Shown here: in pieces, positions 6,484-14,125 of the stretch
How the letters are laid out: each line of letters opens with the position of its first letter
How positions within the stretch are numbered: the stretch's first letter is position 1
Assembly (NCBI GenBank): GCA_035551575.1
Contig: DASZNJ010000050.1
Coordinates: 1-14,982, forward strand
DNA: 14,982 nt
Reading direction: 5' to 3'
Origin: JABFXC01 sp035551575
GTDB taxonomy: Bacteria > Gemmatimonadota > Gemmatimonadetes > Gemmatimonadales > Gemmatimonadaceae
The notes under the pieces: model-generated
Databases searched by the model: none
What the model was told of the DNA's origin: nothing
Seen by the model: only the letters and a program-made list of their open reading frames with translations
Position numbers and translations under genes: made by a program

Positions 6484-7503
6484 CTACGCTGAGGGTGGCG
6501 AATTCCCTACAGGCATCAGCCGGCCCTCGGCGCGGTCGCGGATGCCGAGCAGCATCCGGCGCTCCATGATGAAGTGCGCCGGCTCGAAGACGAGCAGGGT
6601 CGCCGGCCCGAGGACGACGCCGGGGAGGCTTGGCGTTCCCGGACCACGCAGCCGGATGTGCAGCCGCGAGCTGTGCTCGTCGACCGGGATGACGACGAAG
6701 GCGCCCCAGTTTTCCAGCACCAGGGCGTGTCCCGGCTCGAGCTGCGCGACGCGCCATCCAAGGGTGGTGCCTAACTGTCCTCCCAGATAGTCGGGCTGCG
6801 CCGCGCGAACGAGATCACCGACCCGCCGCTCCTGCCACTCGGGGTGGATGCGATCGGCGTTGCGGACGTCGTCGCCGATCAGCCGCTCGAGCCCATCGTA
6901 GCTGTAGAAGCCGCCGCGGTCCTGGCCGATCTGCACCACCCACGGCCAGACCGAATCCGCGGGTGCGTGCACGACGACCGCGTGGTCCATCCGGTAGTGG
7001 GCCTCGGGTACGAGCTCGTCGCCCGGGAGCGACATCGCGCGCTGCTCGGGACTCGTTCCCCACGACGTATGCCAGGGACGCAGGGCGATCACCACCGCGA
7101 GCCAGGCGAGGAACGCCCACGCCACCGCCGCGCCGGCGAGCGCGGCGCGCCCGCGGTGACCCGGTGGCGGGACGGATTCGAGCTCCGGTGACCGTTCGGC
7201 GGCCGTGCCGGCGAGGATGAGCAGCAGGACGTCGATGACGAGCCCGGCGAGGAGCGCGAAGGTGCCGAACGACGCGAGGAGCGCCACCGAGCTGGCGCCG
7301 GCGAAGAAGGCGATCGGCTGCCACCAGCCGCGCAGCCCCGGCACGCCGGCCACGCCGAGCCCGGCGGCGACGAATCCGGCCTCGGCGATCAGCCAGAGCG
7401 GGACGACTGCCCACGAGGGGCCGAGACTCATCGCCCAGATGCCCGCGGCAGAGTGCCCGAGCCCATGCAGGACGAGGAGAATCGCGACGATCGTGCGGCG
7501 CAT
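6484..7503 (-). CDS. Membrane protein with C-terminal SRPBCC (START/Bet v1-like) domain
   Basis: 339 residues in two parts. The N-terminal 145 residues contain about four membrane helices (roughly 4-26, 31-52, 62-98 and 120-142); the first holds LVLHGLGHSAAG, with two His. The C-terminal part (about 170-330) matches SRPBCC-type ligand-binding domains: the opening strand MDHAVVVHAPADSVWPWVVQIGQDRGGFYSYDGLERL (172-208), ADRIHPEWQ and VGDLV (216-232), LGWRVAQLEPGHALVLENWGAFV (248-270), LHIRLRGPG and the last helix LLVFEPAHFIMERRMLLGI. Such domains bind hydrophobic ligands; none is known here. ATG 7503 opens the coding sequence directly with MRR and a membrane helix. It is the first gene of the minus-strand envelope group and is divergent from the universal stress protein gene across 182 bp, which must hold its promoter. 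Confidence 0.82.
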   Translation of the reverse strand: MRRTIVAILLVLHGLGHSAAGIWAMSLGPSWAVVPLWLIAEAGFVAAGLGVAGVPGLRGWWQPIAFFAGASSVALLASFGTFALLAGLVIDVLLLILAGTAAERSPELESVPPPGHRGRAALAGAAVAWAFLAWLAVVIALRPWHTSWGTSPEQRAMSLPGDELVPEAHYRMDHAVVVHAPADSVWPWVVQIGQDRGGFYSYDGLERLIGDDVRNADRIHPEWQERRVGDLVRAAQPDYLGGQLGTTLGWRVAQLEPGHALVLENWGAFVVIPVDEHSSRLHIRLRGPGTPSLPGVVLGPATLLVFEPAHFIMERRMLLGIRDRAEGRLMPVGNSPPSA

Positions 7504-7590
7504 GGCGTAGTCCAGTGGGTAACGATCGGAAGCTGCGTGTCACGTGCGCGCCGCGCAGTCCGCTCTTCCCCCTTTCGTCGTCAGCGAGTC

Positions 7591-7607
7591 CCTCACCACC
7601 GGTGAGG
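7591..7607. promoter_or_regulatory. Perfect inverted repeat in the divergent intergenic region (candidate operator)
   Basis: CCTCACC-ACC-GGTGAGG: 7-bp arms with a 3-nt centre, in the 182-bp gap between two divergent genes. Its size and symmetry suit a dimeric regulator such as the NarL-type protein encoded nearby, but that link is a guess. Confidence 0.4.
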
Positions 7608-7629
7608 CCTCTGCCCGACAGACACCCGG

Positions 7630-7641
7630 GCACCGCGGTGC
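7630..7641. promoter_or_regulatory. 12-bp perfect palindrome in the divergent region (candidate operator)
   Basis: GCACCGCGGTGC is a perfect palindrome 45 bp upstream of the stress-protein ATG and 22 bp from the inverted repeat at 7591-7607. Chance occurrence is possible in such GC-rich sequence. Confidence 0.3.
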
Positions 7642-7685
7642 AAATGTGTCGGAGCAGCAACGCACATCATCACCGTGAGGCGCAT

Positions 7686-8657
7686 ATGCCGACGACCACA
7701 GTTCCCATGCAGAGCCCCGCCCCGAACGCTCCCCGGCGCCGGCTCACGGGACCGATCGTTCTCGCCACGGACGGAGCCGCACAATCGGCCGGCGCATTCG
7801 CCGCCGCGGTCGCGATCGCCGCTGGAGGCACGCGCCGCAATGAGCACGCGGAGCGGCTCGCGGTGCGCGTCGTCACTGTCTGCGATGCGCTCCCCGTCGT
7901 CGTTCCGGAGATCGCGCCGGTGCTGCCGCACGAGTTCCTCGAGGGACGCCGTTCGGACATGCGTGCCGCCGCGCTCGAGCAGGTGCGGTACAACGTGGCC
8001 GACACCTCGAAGTGGAGCGTGGATGCGCTCACCGGACCCGCTGCACCGACGATCGCCGAGACCGCCGACGAGATGGGGGCATCGTTGATCGTGATGGGAC
8101 TCGGGAAGCACGACCTCTATGAGCGGGTGTTCGGGAGCGAGACCGCGCTTCGTGTCATGCAGCGGTCGCGCGTGCCCGTGCTCGCGGTCCCGCAGAACTG
8201 GATCGGGATTCCGCGCAGCCTTCTCGTCGCCGTCGATTTCGGTGCGGCGAGCCTGCGCGCGGCGCAGACCGCGATGCGCATCATCGCGCCCGGCGGCAGC
8301 GCTTGTTTCGCGCACGTCGCGCCGGACATCGGGCTGCCGGGAAGGGATGGCGACGACCTGGCGACGATCTACCAGGCGAATCTCGACGATGAGTTCGACC
8401 GGTTCATCGCCGCGGCCGGAGTGCCCGACGGCGTGGCGGTGACGCGCACGGCACTGTATGGCGACCCGGCGCGCACCCTGCTCGACCGGGCGCGGCATCA
8501 GGGGGTGGACATGATAGTCGCCGGGACGCACGGGCTGAACGCGCTGGCGCGGCTGTTCGTCGGGAGCGTGGCGAGCAAGCTGGTTCGGGGGACGCAGTGC
8601 GCGCTGCTCGTCGCCGCGGCCGCGACGGAACAGCATGACGAGAGCGAGGACGGGTAG
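7686..8657 (+). CDS. Universal stress protein with two tandem Usp domains
   Basis: 323 residues. Domain 1 (about 22-169) opens with GPIVLATDGAAQSAGA and ends with the strand VPVLAVP; its nucleotide loop is MGLG-x9-GS (137-151), slightly off the consensus. Domain 2 (about 176-310) opens with RSLLVAVDFGAASLRAAQ and has the full ATP-binding motif G-x2-G-x9-G-S (GTHG at 280-283, then GS at 293-294), so ATP binding is likely in domain 2. Double-domain Usp proteins are typical of hypoxia, starvation and dormancy responses. The start at 7686 is chosen because GAGG lies just upstream and the Usp fold begins soon after; the frame is open back to 7515 but that part is not Usp-like. A sensor kinase follows after 45 bp and a response regulator after that, suggesting regulation within this stress module. 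Confidence 0.9.
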   Translation: MPTTTVPMQSPAPNAPRRRLTGPIVLATDGAAQSAGAFAAAVAIAAGGTRRNEHAERLAVRVVTVCDALPVVVPEIAPVLPHEFLEGRRSDMRAAALEQVRYNVADTSKWSVDALTGPAAPTIAETADEMGASLIVMGLGKHDLYERVFGSETALRVMQRSRVPVLAVPQNWIGIPRSLLVAVDFGAASLRAAQTAMRIIAPGGSACFAHVAPDIGLPGRDGDDLATIYQANLDDEFDRFIAAAGVPDGVAVTRTALYGDPARTLLDRARHQGVDMIVAGTHGLNALARLFVGSVASKLVRGTQCALLVAAAATEQHDESEDG

Positions 8658-8691
8658 CGTCGGGGACAGGGCGGGCGGCGGAGGGCCGCGG

Positions 8692-8697
8692 TATATT
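8692..8697 (+). promoter_or_regulatory. Candidate -10 element for a leaderless kinase transcript
   Basis: TATATT, conspicuous in very GC-rich sequence, sits 5 nt before the kinase ATG (8703), where no Shine-Dalgarno is seen. If used, transcription would begin at or next to the start codon. No convincing -35 box is visible. Confidence 0.35.
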
Positions 8698-8702
8698 CGG
8701 GG

Positions 8703-10328
8703 ATGCCTCCGTCCGTCCCCCCGATGATCGACGCCCGCGCGCTCGAGGCGAGATTCGAAGGAATCCTCGAGATCGCGGCGGACGCGATCATAACGGTCGA
8801 CGAATCGCAGCGGATCGTCCACTTCAACCGCGGAGCCGAGCGGATCTTCGGCTACCAGGCGGCGGAAGTGGTTGGCCAGCCGTTGAACATGCTCATTCCC
8901 GAGCGCTTTCGCGCCGAGCACCCGGGGCACGTTGCCCGGTTCGCCGCCGGCGCCGAGACGGCGCGGCTGATGGGACATCGGCGCGAGGTCGCCGGGCTGC
9001 GAAAGGGAGGGATCGAGTTCCCCGCCGAGGCGTCGATCTCGAAGCTCGGGCTCCCGGGAAGCCTGCTGCTCACCGTCATGCTCCGCGACGCGACCGAGCG
9101 GCGGCAGCTCGAGCGCAACCAGCGGCTGCTCGCCGAGGCTGGTGCGGTGCTCTCGTCGTCGCTCGACTACGAGGCGACGCTGCTGACGGTCGTCGAGCTG
9201 CCCGTGCCGGTCCTGGCCGATTGCTGCATCCTCGACATCGTCGAGGTCGAGCGCAACGAGACGCGCCGCATCCGTCGCATCGTCAGTGACCACGCGAATC
9301 CGTCGACGGCCGCGGTGCTGCGCGGTCTTGCCGCGAGCAACGCGCTCACCTGGAGCACGCCGTCGCGGGTCGTCGACGTGCTGCGCGGCGGGGGCGCGTA
9401 CATCGAGACGGACGCGCGCTGGGAGCGGGACTCGATCGCCCTTCCACTCGCGCGCGAGCTGTACGCGAAGTCGCTGATGATCGTGCCGCTCGTCGCCCGC
9501 GAGCACGTCGTCGGGGCGATGACCTTCATCTCGACCAACCCGGACCGGCGGTACACCGACATGGATCTCGCGCTCGCGCGGGAGATCGCGGTGCGCGCGG
9601 CGTTCGCGCTCGACAACGCCTCGCTCTACTACAGCGCGCAGCGCGCGAATCGCGCGCGCGACGAGGTGCTTGGGGTCGTCTCGCACGACCTGCGCAATCC
9701 GCTGAGCGCGATCTCGATGTGCACGCGGGTGCTGCTCGAGTCGCCCCCCGAGGGGGAGGACGAGCGACGCGAGCTGTTGTCGACGATCGACGAGTCGGTG
9801 CAGTGGATGCAGCGGATGATCCGCGACCTGCTCGACGTGTCGAACATCGAGGCGGGTGTGCTGTCGATGGAGCGCAGCCGCGAGGACGTGGCCCCGCTCG
9901 TCGAGAGCGCGGTGCAGATGCTCTCCTCGCAGGCAGCGGATCGCTCGGTGTCGCTCTACGAGGACGTGCCGCCGGACGTGCCGCCGGTGAACGTCGATCC
10001 CGAGCGGATCCTCCAGGTGCTGGCGAACCTGATCGCGAACGCGGTGAAGTTCACCGAACCCGGGGGGAAGGTGACGATCAGCGCCGAGCGGAAGAACAGC
10101 GAGGTCGTCATCGCCGTCGCCGACACGGGCCCGGGAATACCGGCCGAGCACCTTCCACACATCTTCGACCGCTACTGGCACGCGCGGCGGACCGCGCGCA
10201 CGCGCGGATCGGGGCTCGGGCTGGCGATCGTGCAGGGAATCGTGAGCGCGCATGGAGGACGGGTCGGGGTGAAGAGCGAGCTCGGGCGAGGCAGCACCTT
10301 CTCGTTCACCCTGCCGATCGCGGGTTGA
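8703..10328 (+). CDS. PAS-GAF sensor histidine kinase
   Basis: 541 residues, cytoplasmic with no membrane helix. Domains in order: PAS (about 14-135; EIAADAIITVDESQRIVHFNRGAERIFGY, ending LRDATERRQLE), GAF (about 145-310; ends REIAVRAAFALDNASLYY), HisKA dimerisation domain with H-box VVSHDLRNPL (phosphoacceptor His328), and the HATPase_c domain with N-box NLIANAVKF (442-450), G1 DTGPGI (474-479) and G2 GSGLGL (502-507). All catalytic motifs are intact. It is a soluble kinase sensing an intracellular signal such as redox state, a gas or a small ligand; no heme- or flavin-binding motif can be assigned by eye. The response regulator gene begins 184 bp downstream, making it the likely partner. 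The ATG at 8703 has no Shine-Dalgarno; ATG 8724 is an alternative. Confidence 0.93.
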   Translation: MPPSVPPMIDARALEARFEGILEIAADAIITVDESQRIVHFNRGAERIFGYQAAEVVGQPLNMLIPERFRAEHPGHVARFAAGAETARLMGHRREVAGLRKGGIEFPAEASISKLGLPGSLLLTVMLRDATERRQLERNQRLLAEAGAVLSSSLDYEATLLTVVELPVPVLADCCILDIVEVERNETRRIRRIVSDHANPSTAAVLRGLAASNALTWSTPSRVVDVLRGGGAYIETDARWERDSIALPLARELYAKSLMIVPLVAREHVVGAMTFISTNPDRRYTDMDLALAREIAVRAAFALDNASLYYSAQRANRARDEVLGVVSHDLRNPLSAISMCTRVLLESPPEGEDERRELLSTIDESVQWMQRMIRDLLDVSNIEAGVLSMERSREDVAPLVESAVQMLSSQAADRSVSLYEDVPPDVPPVNVDPERILQVLANLIANAVKFTEPGGKVTISAERKNSEVVIAVADTGPGIPAEHLPHIFDRYWHARRTARTRGSGLGLAIVQGIVSAHGGRVGVKSELGRGSTFSFTLPIAG

Positions 10329-10351
10329 GCGCCCGATCGCGCGCCGGATCA

Positions 10352-10386
10352 GCGGAAGCGCCGCCGCCGCTGTCGGCGATTTCCGC
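10352..10386 (+). other. Stem-loop between kinase and response regulator genes
   Basis: Arms GCGGAA-g-CGCCG (10352-10363) and CGGCG-at-TTCCGC (10374-10386) pair with a small bulge around a 10-nt loop, 23 nt past the kinase stop. There is no U-tract. It might attenuate transcription or stabilise the upstream mRNA. Confidence 0.35.
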
Positions 10387-10512
10387 ACACGGGTTCCGAT
10401 GAATCGCTGATGGAGCGGGGTGGTGTCGCGCGCCAGATTCGGACGTGACACGATCCGCGAACGGCATCTGCCGGAGAGACGGATCGCGGTACCCCCTGGC
10501 GGATGGACTCAC

Positions 10513-11307
10513 ATGCCGACCGCGAACGACACAGGCCGCGCTGTCGCGCTGCCCCCGAGCGGTGCGATACCGTCAGGCGCCGCGCTGGCGGAAACCGGCG
10601 CGGCGCTGGCCGCGCGCCCCTACGCCCGCCGCGGCGTCTCACCAACCGGTGACCCGATACGCGTCCTCCTCGCCGACGACCACAAGCTGCTGCGACAGGG
10701 AGTGAAGGCGCTGCTCCGCAACGCGCCGGACATCGTCGTCGTCGGCGAGGCGTCGTCCGGGGACGAGGCGGTTGCGCTCGCGCAGCGCCAGCACCCGAAC
10801 GTCGTGGTGATGGACCTCGACATGGCGGGTGGCGACGGTGCGACGGCGACGCGAACCCTCGCCCGTGAGGCGCCGTTGATCCGGGTGCTGATCCTGACGA
10901 TGCACAACGAGGAGGAACGGCTCCTCCCGCTCCTCTCCGACGGCGCGCGCGGCTACCTGGCGAAGAACACCGCCGACACGGAGCTGGTGGACGCGATTCG
11001 CGTCGTCGCCTCGGGCGAGATCTACGTGCGGCCATCGGTCGCGCGGCTGCTCGCCGCCCAGGTGGCCCAGAAGAGCGAGAAGCGCACGGAAAGCGCGGCC
11101 GACCGCTTCGCGACGCTCAGCGAACGGGAGCGCACCGTCCTCCGCCTCGTGGCCGAAGGATTCAACGGGCCGGAGATCGGCGAGCAGCTGCACATCACCG
11201 CCAAGACCGTCGACACCTACAAGCAGCGGATCGAGGAGAAGATCGGTCTCTCGCACCGGACCGCGTACGTGCGCTTCGCGATCGACGCGGGGCTGCTGCT
11301 GCGATGA
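10513..11307 (+). CDS. NarL/FixJ-family response regulator
   Basis: 264 residues. An Ala/Pro-rich N-terminal tail of about 47 residues precedes the receiver domain (49-165): acidic pair Asp55-Asp56 (LLADDH), phosphoacceptor Asp101 (VVMDLDM), Thr129 (LILTM) and Lys151 (YLAKN) are all present, so it should be phosphorylatable. The C-terminal LuxR-type helix-turn-helix (about 202-262) reads LSERERTVLRLVAEGFNGPEIGEQLHITAKTVDTYKQRIEEKIG, typical of GerE-type DNA-binding domains. It should bind DNA as a dimer and activate genes, probably including some nearby. The start at 10513 is taken from a GGATGG-like site upstream; the frame is open to 10420, so the tail could be longer. It follows the PAS-GAF kinase in the same direction and converges on ppsA. 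Confidence 0.93.
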   Translation: MPTANDTGRAVALPPSGAIPSGAALAETGAALAARPYARRGVSPTGDPIRVLLADDHKLLRQGVKALLRNAPDIVVVGEASSGDEAVALAQRQHPNVVVMDLDMAGGDGATATRTLAREAPLIRVLILTMHNEEERLLPLLSDGARGYLAKNTADTELVDAIRVVASGEIYVRPSVARLLAAQVAQKSEKRTESAADRFATLSERERTVLRLVAEGFNGPEIGEQLHITAKTVDTYKQRIEEKIGLSHRTAYVRFAIDAGLLLR

Positions 11308-11386
11308 CGGGCCGCCGTCGCCGTACCGCTTCACGCTGACCGCTGCCTCGTCCAGCGAGTGCTCGAAGGGGAGTGGACGCGGGAGG

Positions 11387-11403
11387 CGGCCGCGCCGCGG
11401 CCG
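11387..11403. terminator. GC-rich inverted repeat between convergent response regulator and ppsA
   Basis: CGGCCGCG-C-CGCGGCCG, a perfect 8-bp inverted repeat with a single central base, in the 113-bp gap between the converging genes. A hairpin would need to open 1-2 pairs for its loop. There is no U-tract on either strand, so a terminator role is tentative. Confidence 0.35.
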
Positions 11404-11420
11404 TCATCACGTCACGCCCG

Positions 11421-13925
11421 TCATGCCCACCCCCGCGCCGCGTCGAGCAGGATGCGTTGCTCGGCGGCGGCGATGTTCCGCCGCGTGCGATCGACGGCGT
11501 CAGGGTTCACCGACACCGAATCGATCCCCCAGCGGACGAGCTGCTCGGCGTACTCCGGATACACCGACGGTGCCTGCCCGCAGATCGACGAGGTGATGTG
11601 CAGGCGCTTGCACTCCTCGACGATCGTCCTGATCGTGGCCAGCACCGCCTTGTCGCGCTCGTCGTACAGCTCGGCGAGCAGCTCGCTGTCGCGATCGACG
11701 CCGAGCACGAGCTGCGTCAGGTCGTTGGATCCGATCGAGACGCCAGTCACCCCCATCGCCGCGTAGTCGGGGAGCCAGGTGACGACCGAAGGGACCTCGG
11801 CCATCACCCAGAGCTGCATGTGCCGGTCGGCTCCGAGCCCGCTCGCGTCGATCAGCTGCCTGCATCCGCGCATCTCGCTGCCGGTGCGGACGAACGGGAT
11901 CATCAGGTGCAGGTTCCTGTAACTGCGCCGCACCTCGCGAATCGCCTCGAGCTCGAGCGCGAAGAGCGCCGGCTCCTTCGTGTAGCGGAAGCAGCCGCGA
12001 TAACCGATCATCGGGTTCTCTTCATCCGGCTCGAACCGCGCGCCGCCGGTGAGGCCGCGGAACTCGTTCGAGCGGAAGTCGGTCGCGCGATAGATGACCG
12101 GGCGCGGCGCGAAGGCCGCGGCGAAGGTGCCGAGTGCACGCACCATCCGGGCGACGAGCTCGACTCCCTTGTCCTGCTCGATCAGCAGCCGCGGGTGCTT
12201 TCCGTCGAGGGCAGCCAGCAGCATGAACTCGGCGCGAAGGAGGCCGACGCCATCGACCGGCATCGCGGCGACCGTCGCGGCGAGATCGGGCTCGCCGAGG
12301 TTGACGTAGACGCGCGTCGCGGTCGTCGCGGTCGTCGCGGCCGGAAGCGAGCCGGGCGCCGGCTGAACGTTAGGCGCGGGGGAGTTCATGGCCGATCCCG
12401 GCGCGGGCGCCGGCGCGACGACGCCGGCGGAGACCCCGTTCGCGGTCGGGCTGACGAGGCTTCCCTCGCTCACCGTTCCGTCGCGCGCATTCACGGTCAC
12501 CATCATCCCGTCGGTGAGCGCCGAGGTCGCGGTCCGCGTGCCGACGATGCAGGGGATGCCGAGCTCGCGGGAGACGATTGCCGCGTGCGATGTCATCCCC
12601 CCCGCATCGGTGACGACGGCGGCGGCGCGCCGCATCAGCGGCACCCAGTCGGGCGAGGTCATCGCCGTGACGAGGATCTCGCCCTGCTGGAGGCGCGCCG
12701 AATCGGCGGGAGACCGCAGCACGCGCACGATCCCGGCGGCGAGCCCGGGACCGGCACCGAGCCCGTGCAGGAGGACGCGACGGGGCTCGCCGGAGGCGGC
12801 CTCCCCGGTCCGGCGACCGAACTTCAGCGCCGCGACGCCGATGCCTAACGTCGTGATCGGCCGCGTCTGCACGAAGAAGGTGCGGCCTCCCTCGATCGCC
12901 CACTCGGCGTCCTGCGGGGTGCCATAGTGCGTCTCGACGCGGCAGGCGAGGTCGGCGACCGCGCGCACCTCGTCGTCGGAGAGTACGGGGGCGCGCCCCT
13001 TCTCCTCATCGAGCGCGACGCGGACGGTCTCGCCGGTGCGCGGGTCGCGCGTCAGCATGAACTCCTTCCGCGACACGTTGCGCGAGGCGATGGTGAAGTT
13101 CGACTTGTCGACCTCCCACCGGTCCGGGGTCACCTTGCCGAGGACGACCACCTCGCCGAGCCCCCACGCTCCCTCGATCACGAGGTAGCGCGAATCCTTC
13201 GTCGCCGGGTTGACGGTGAAGACGACGCCGGCGCGATCGGCGTCCACCATCTTCTGGACGACCGCCGCGATGAGCAGCTCGCCGGTCAATCCCTGCTTCA
13301 CTCGATAGAACAGGAGCCGCTCGCTGAACCCGGAGGCCCAGCATTCCTTCACCGCGCGAAGGAGCGCGTCGGGGCCACGCACGTTGAGGGTGCTCTCGAA
13401 CATCCCGGCAAAGGAGAACTGCGCGGTATCCTCGACGGTCCCTGACGAGCGAACGGCGACGAGCGCCGCGTCGCGCCCGACTTCCCTCGACAGCGCGGCA
13501 TAGGCGTCGCGCATCGCGGTCGCGACGTCATCGGGAAGGGGTTCCTGCAGGATCATCCTGCGAATCCCCTGTGACGTCGCGCGCAGCTGGTCGGAGTTGT
13601 CGACGTCGAGGCCGGCGAGCCGGCTGGTGATCGACGAGGAGAGCCCACTGCCATCGGCGAACCGGCGCCAGGCGTCGACCGTTATGATGAACCCGGGGGG
13701 GACGGGAAGCCCGGCGCGTGTCAACTCGCAGAGATTCGCGCCCTTGCCGCCCGCACGCGGCAGGTCGTCCTTCGACCCGTCGGGGAACCAGAGCACGTAG
13801 CGGTTCGCGGTGGCGGGCGGTGCGGCACCTCCCGCCTCGCGCGAGCTCTCCGTCGCCGGGGACACAGGGGAGACCCCAGTCGCCTGGGCGGTGCTGGGCG
13901 GGAGCGTTCCGACGGCGGTGGACAT
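11421..13925 (-). CDS. ppsA: Phosphoenolpyruvate synthase (pyruvate, water dikinase)
   Basis: 834 residues (E. coli PpsA is 792). It converts pyruvate, ATP and water to PEP, AMP and phosphate in gluconeogenesis. N-terminal ATP-grasp-type domain (about 42-360): GGKGANLCELTRAGLPVPPGF (59-79), VAVRSSGTVEDTAQFSFAGMF (157-177), IEGAWGLGEVVVLGKVTPD (250-268), QTRPITT. Central phosphohistidine domain with TDAGGMTSHAAI (439-450, catalytic His447). C-terminal PEP/pyruvate domain (about 537-830): VDGVGLLRAEF, RATDFRSNEFRGL, EPDEENPMIGYRG, IGSNDLTQL and SSICGQAPS (catalytic Cys782). A low-complexity Ala/Pro/Thr linker (about 491-536) joins the last two domains. An Ala/Thr/Ser-rich stretch of 40 residues precedes the first domain. 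Two adjacent ATGs (13928, 13925) follow a very strong AGGAGG; the second has the better spacing. The cation ATPase gene lies upstream on the same strand. Confidence 0.95.
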   Translation of the reverse strand: MSTAVGTLPPSTAQATGVSPVSPATESSREAGGAAPPATANRYVLWFPDGSKDDLPRAGGKGANLCELTRAGLPVPPGFIITVDAWRRFADGSGLSSSITSRLAGLDVDNSDQLRATSQGIRRMILQEPLPDDVATAMRDAYAALSREVGRDAALVAVRSSGTVEDTAQFSFAGMFESTLNVRGPDALLRAVKECWASGFSERLLFYRVKQGLTGELLIAAVVQKMVDADRAGVVFTVNPATKDSRYLVIEGAWGLGEVVVLGKVTPDRWEVDKSNFTIASRNVSRKEFMLTRDPRTGETVRVALDEEKGRAPVLSDDEVRAVADLACRVETHYGTPQDAEWAIEGGRTFFVQTRPITTLGIGVAALKFGRRTGEAASGEPRRVLLHGLGAGPGLAAGIVRVLRSPADSARLQQGEILVTAMTSPDWVPLMRRAAAVVTDAGGMTSHAAIVSRELGIPCIVGTRTATSALTDGMMVTVNARDGTVSEGSLVSPTANGVSAGVVAPAPAPGSAMNSPAPNVQPAPGSLPAATTATTATRVYVNLGEPDLAATVAAMPVDGVGLLRAEFMLLAALDGKHPRLLIEQDKGVELVARMVRALGTFAAAFAPRPVIYRATDFRSNEFRGLTGGARFEPDEENPMIGYRGCFRYTKEPALFALELEAIREVRRSYRNLHLMIPFVRTGSEMRGCRQLIDASGLGADRHMQLWVMAEVPSVVTWLPDYAAMGVTGVSIGSNDLTQLVLGVDRDSELLAELYDERDKAVLATIRTIVEECKRLHITSSICGQAPSVYPEYAEQLVRWGIDSVSVNPDAVDRTRRNIAAAEQRILLDAARGWA
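12316..12342. repeat. Three tandem 9-bp repeats inside the ppsA linker
   Basis: GTCGCGGTC, GTCGCGGTC, GTCGCGGCC on the + strand. The unit is a multiple of three and encodes the Ala-Thr-Thr run of the interdomain linker, so copy-number changes would leave the frame intact. Confidence 0.6.
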
Positions 13926-13929
13926 CATG

Positions 13930-13935
13930 CCTCCT
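13930..13935 (-). promoter_or_regulatory. Strong Shine-Dalgarno of ppsA
   Basis: AGGAGG on the minus strand (CCTCCT here), 1 nt before ATG 13928 and 4 nt before ATG 13925. It is the strongest ribosome site in the window and supports the second ATG as the start. Confidence 0.8.
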
Positions 13936-13937
13936 GC

Positions 13938-13982
13938 GAATGCGTGACCGCCCGCGTCGCGGAAGAGGGCGGGCCCGCATTC
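13938..13982 (-). promoter_or_regulatory. Leader hairpin immediately upstream of the ppsA ribosome site
   Basis: GAATGCG (13938-13944) pairs with CGCATTC (13976-13982), and CCGCCC (13948-13953) pairs with GGGCGG (13967-13972), separated by symmetric 3-nt internal loops. The two stems enclose a 13-nt loop. The hairpin ends 2 nt from the Shine-Dalgarno. No U-tract follows on the minus strand, so a translational control element or mRNA stabiliser is more likely than a terminator for the ATPase gene. Confidence 0.5.
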
Positions 13983-14125
13983 ACGATGGCAGGCGCGCCG
14001 GTCGTCTGGTGTCGGGTGGAGTCGGACAGCGCGCCGGGGGAACGCGCCCGATGGCGCTGCAACGCCGGCGTGGTGAAGAAGCGTCGCGGCGCGCGTGGCG
14101 GGATCGCGAAGGCGGGCGAATGTCG

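Noticed and set aside
7593..10451. A 952-codon open frame antisense to the stress protein and sensor kinase
   Set aside because: Both genes on the other strand have intact, recognisable domains. The antisense product is an Arg/His/Pro-rich composition with no domain, as expected from GC-rich codon bias.
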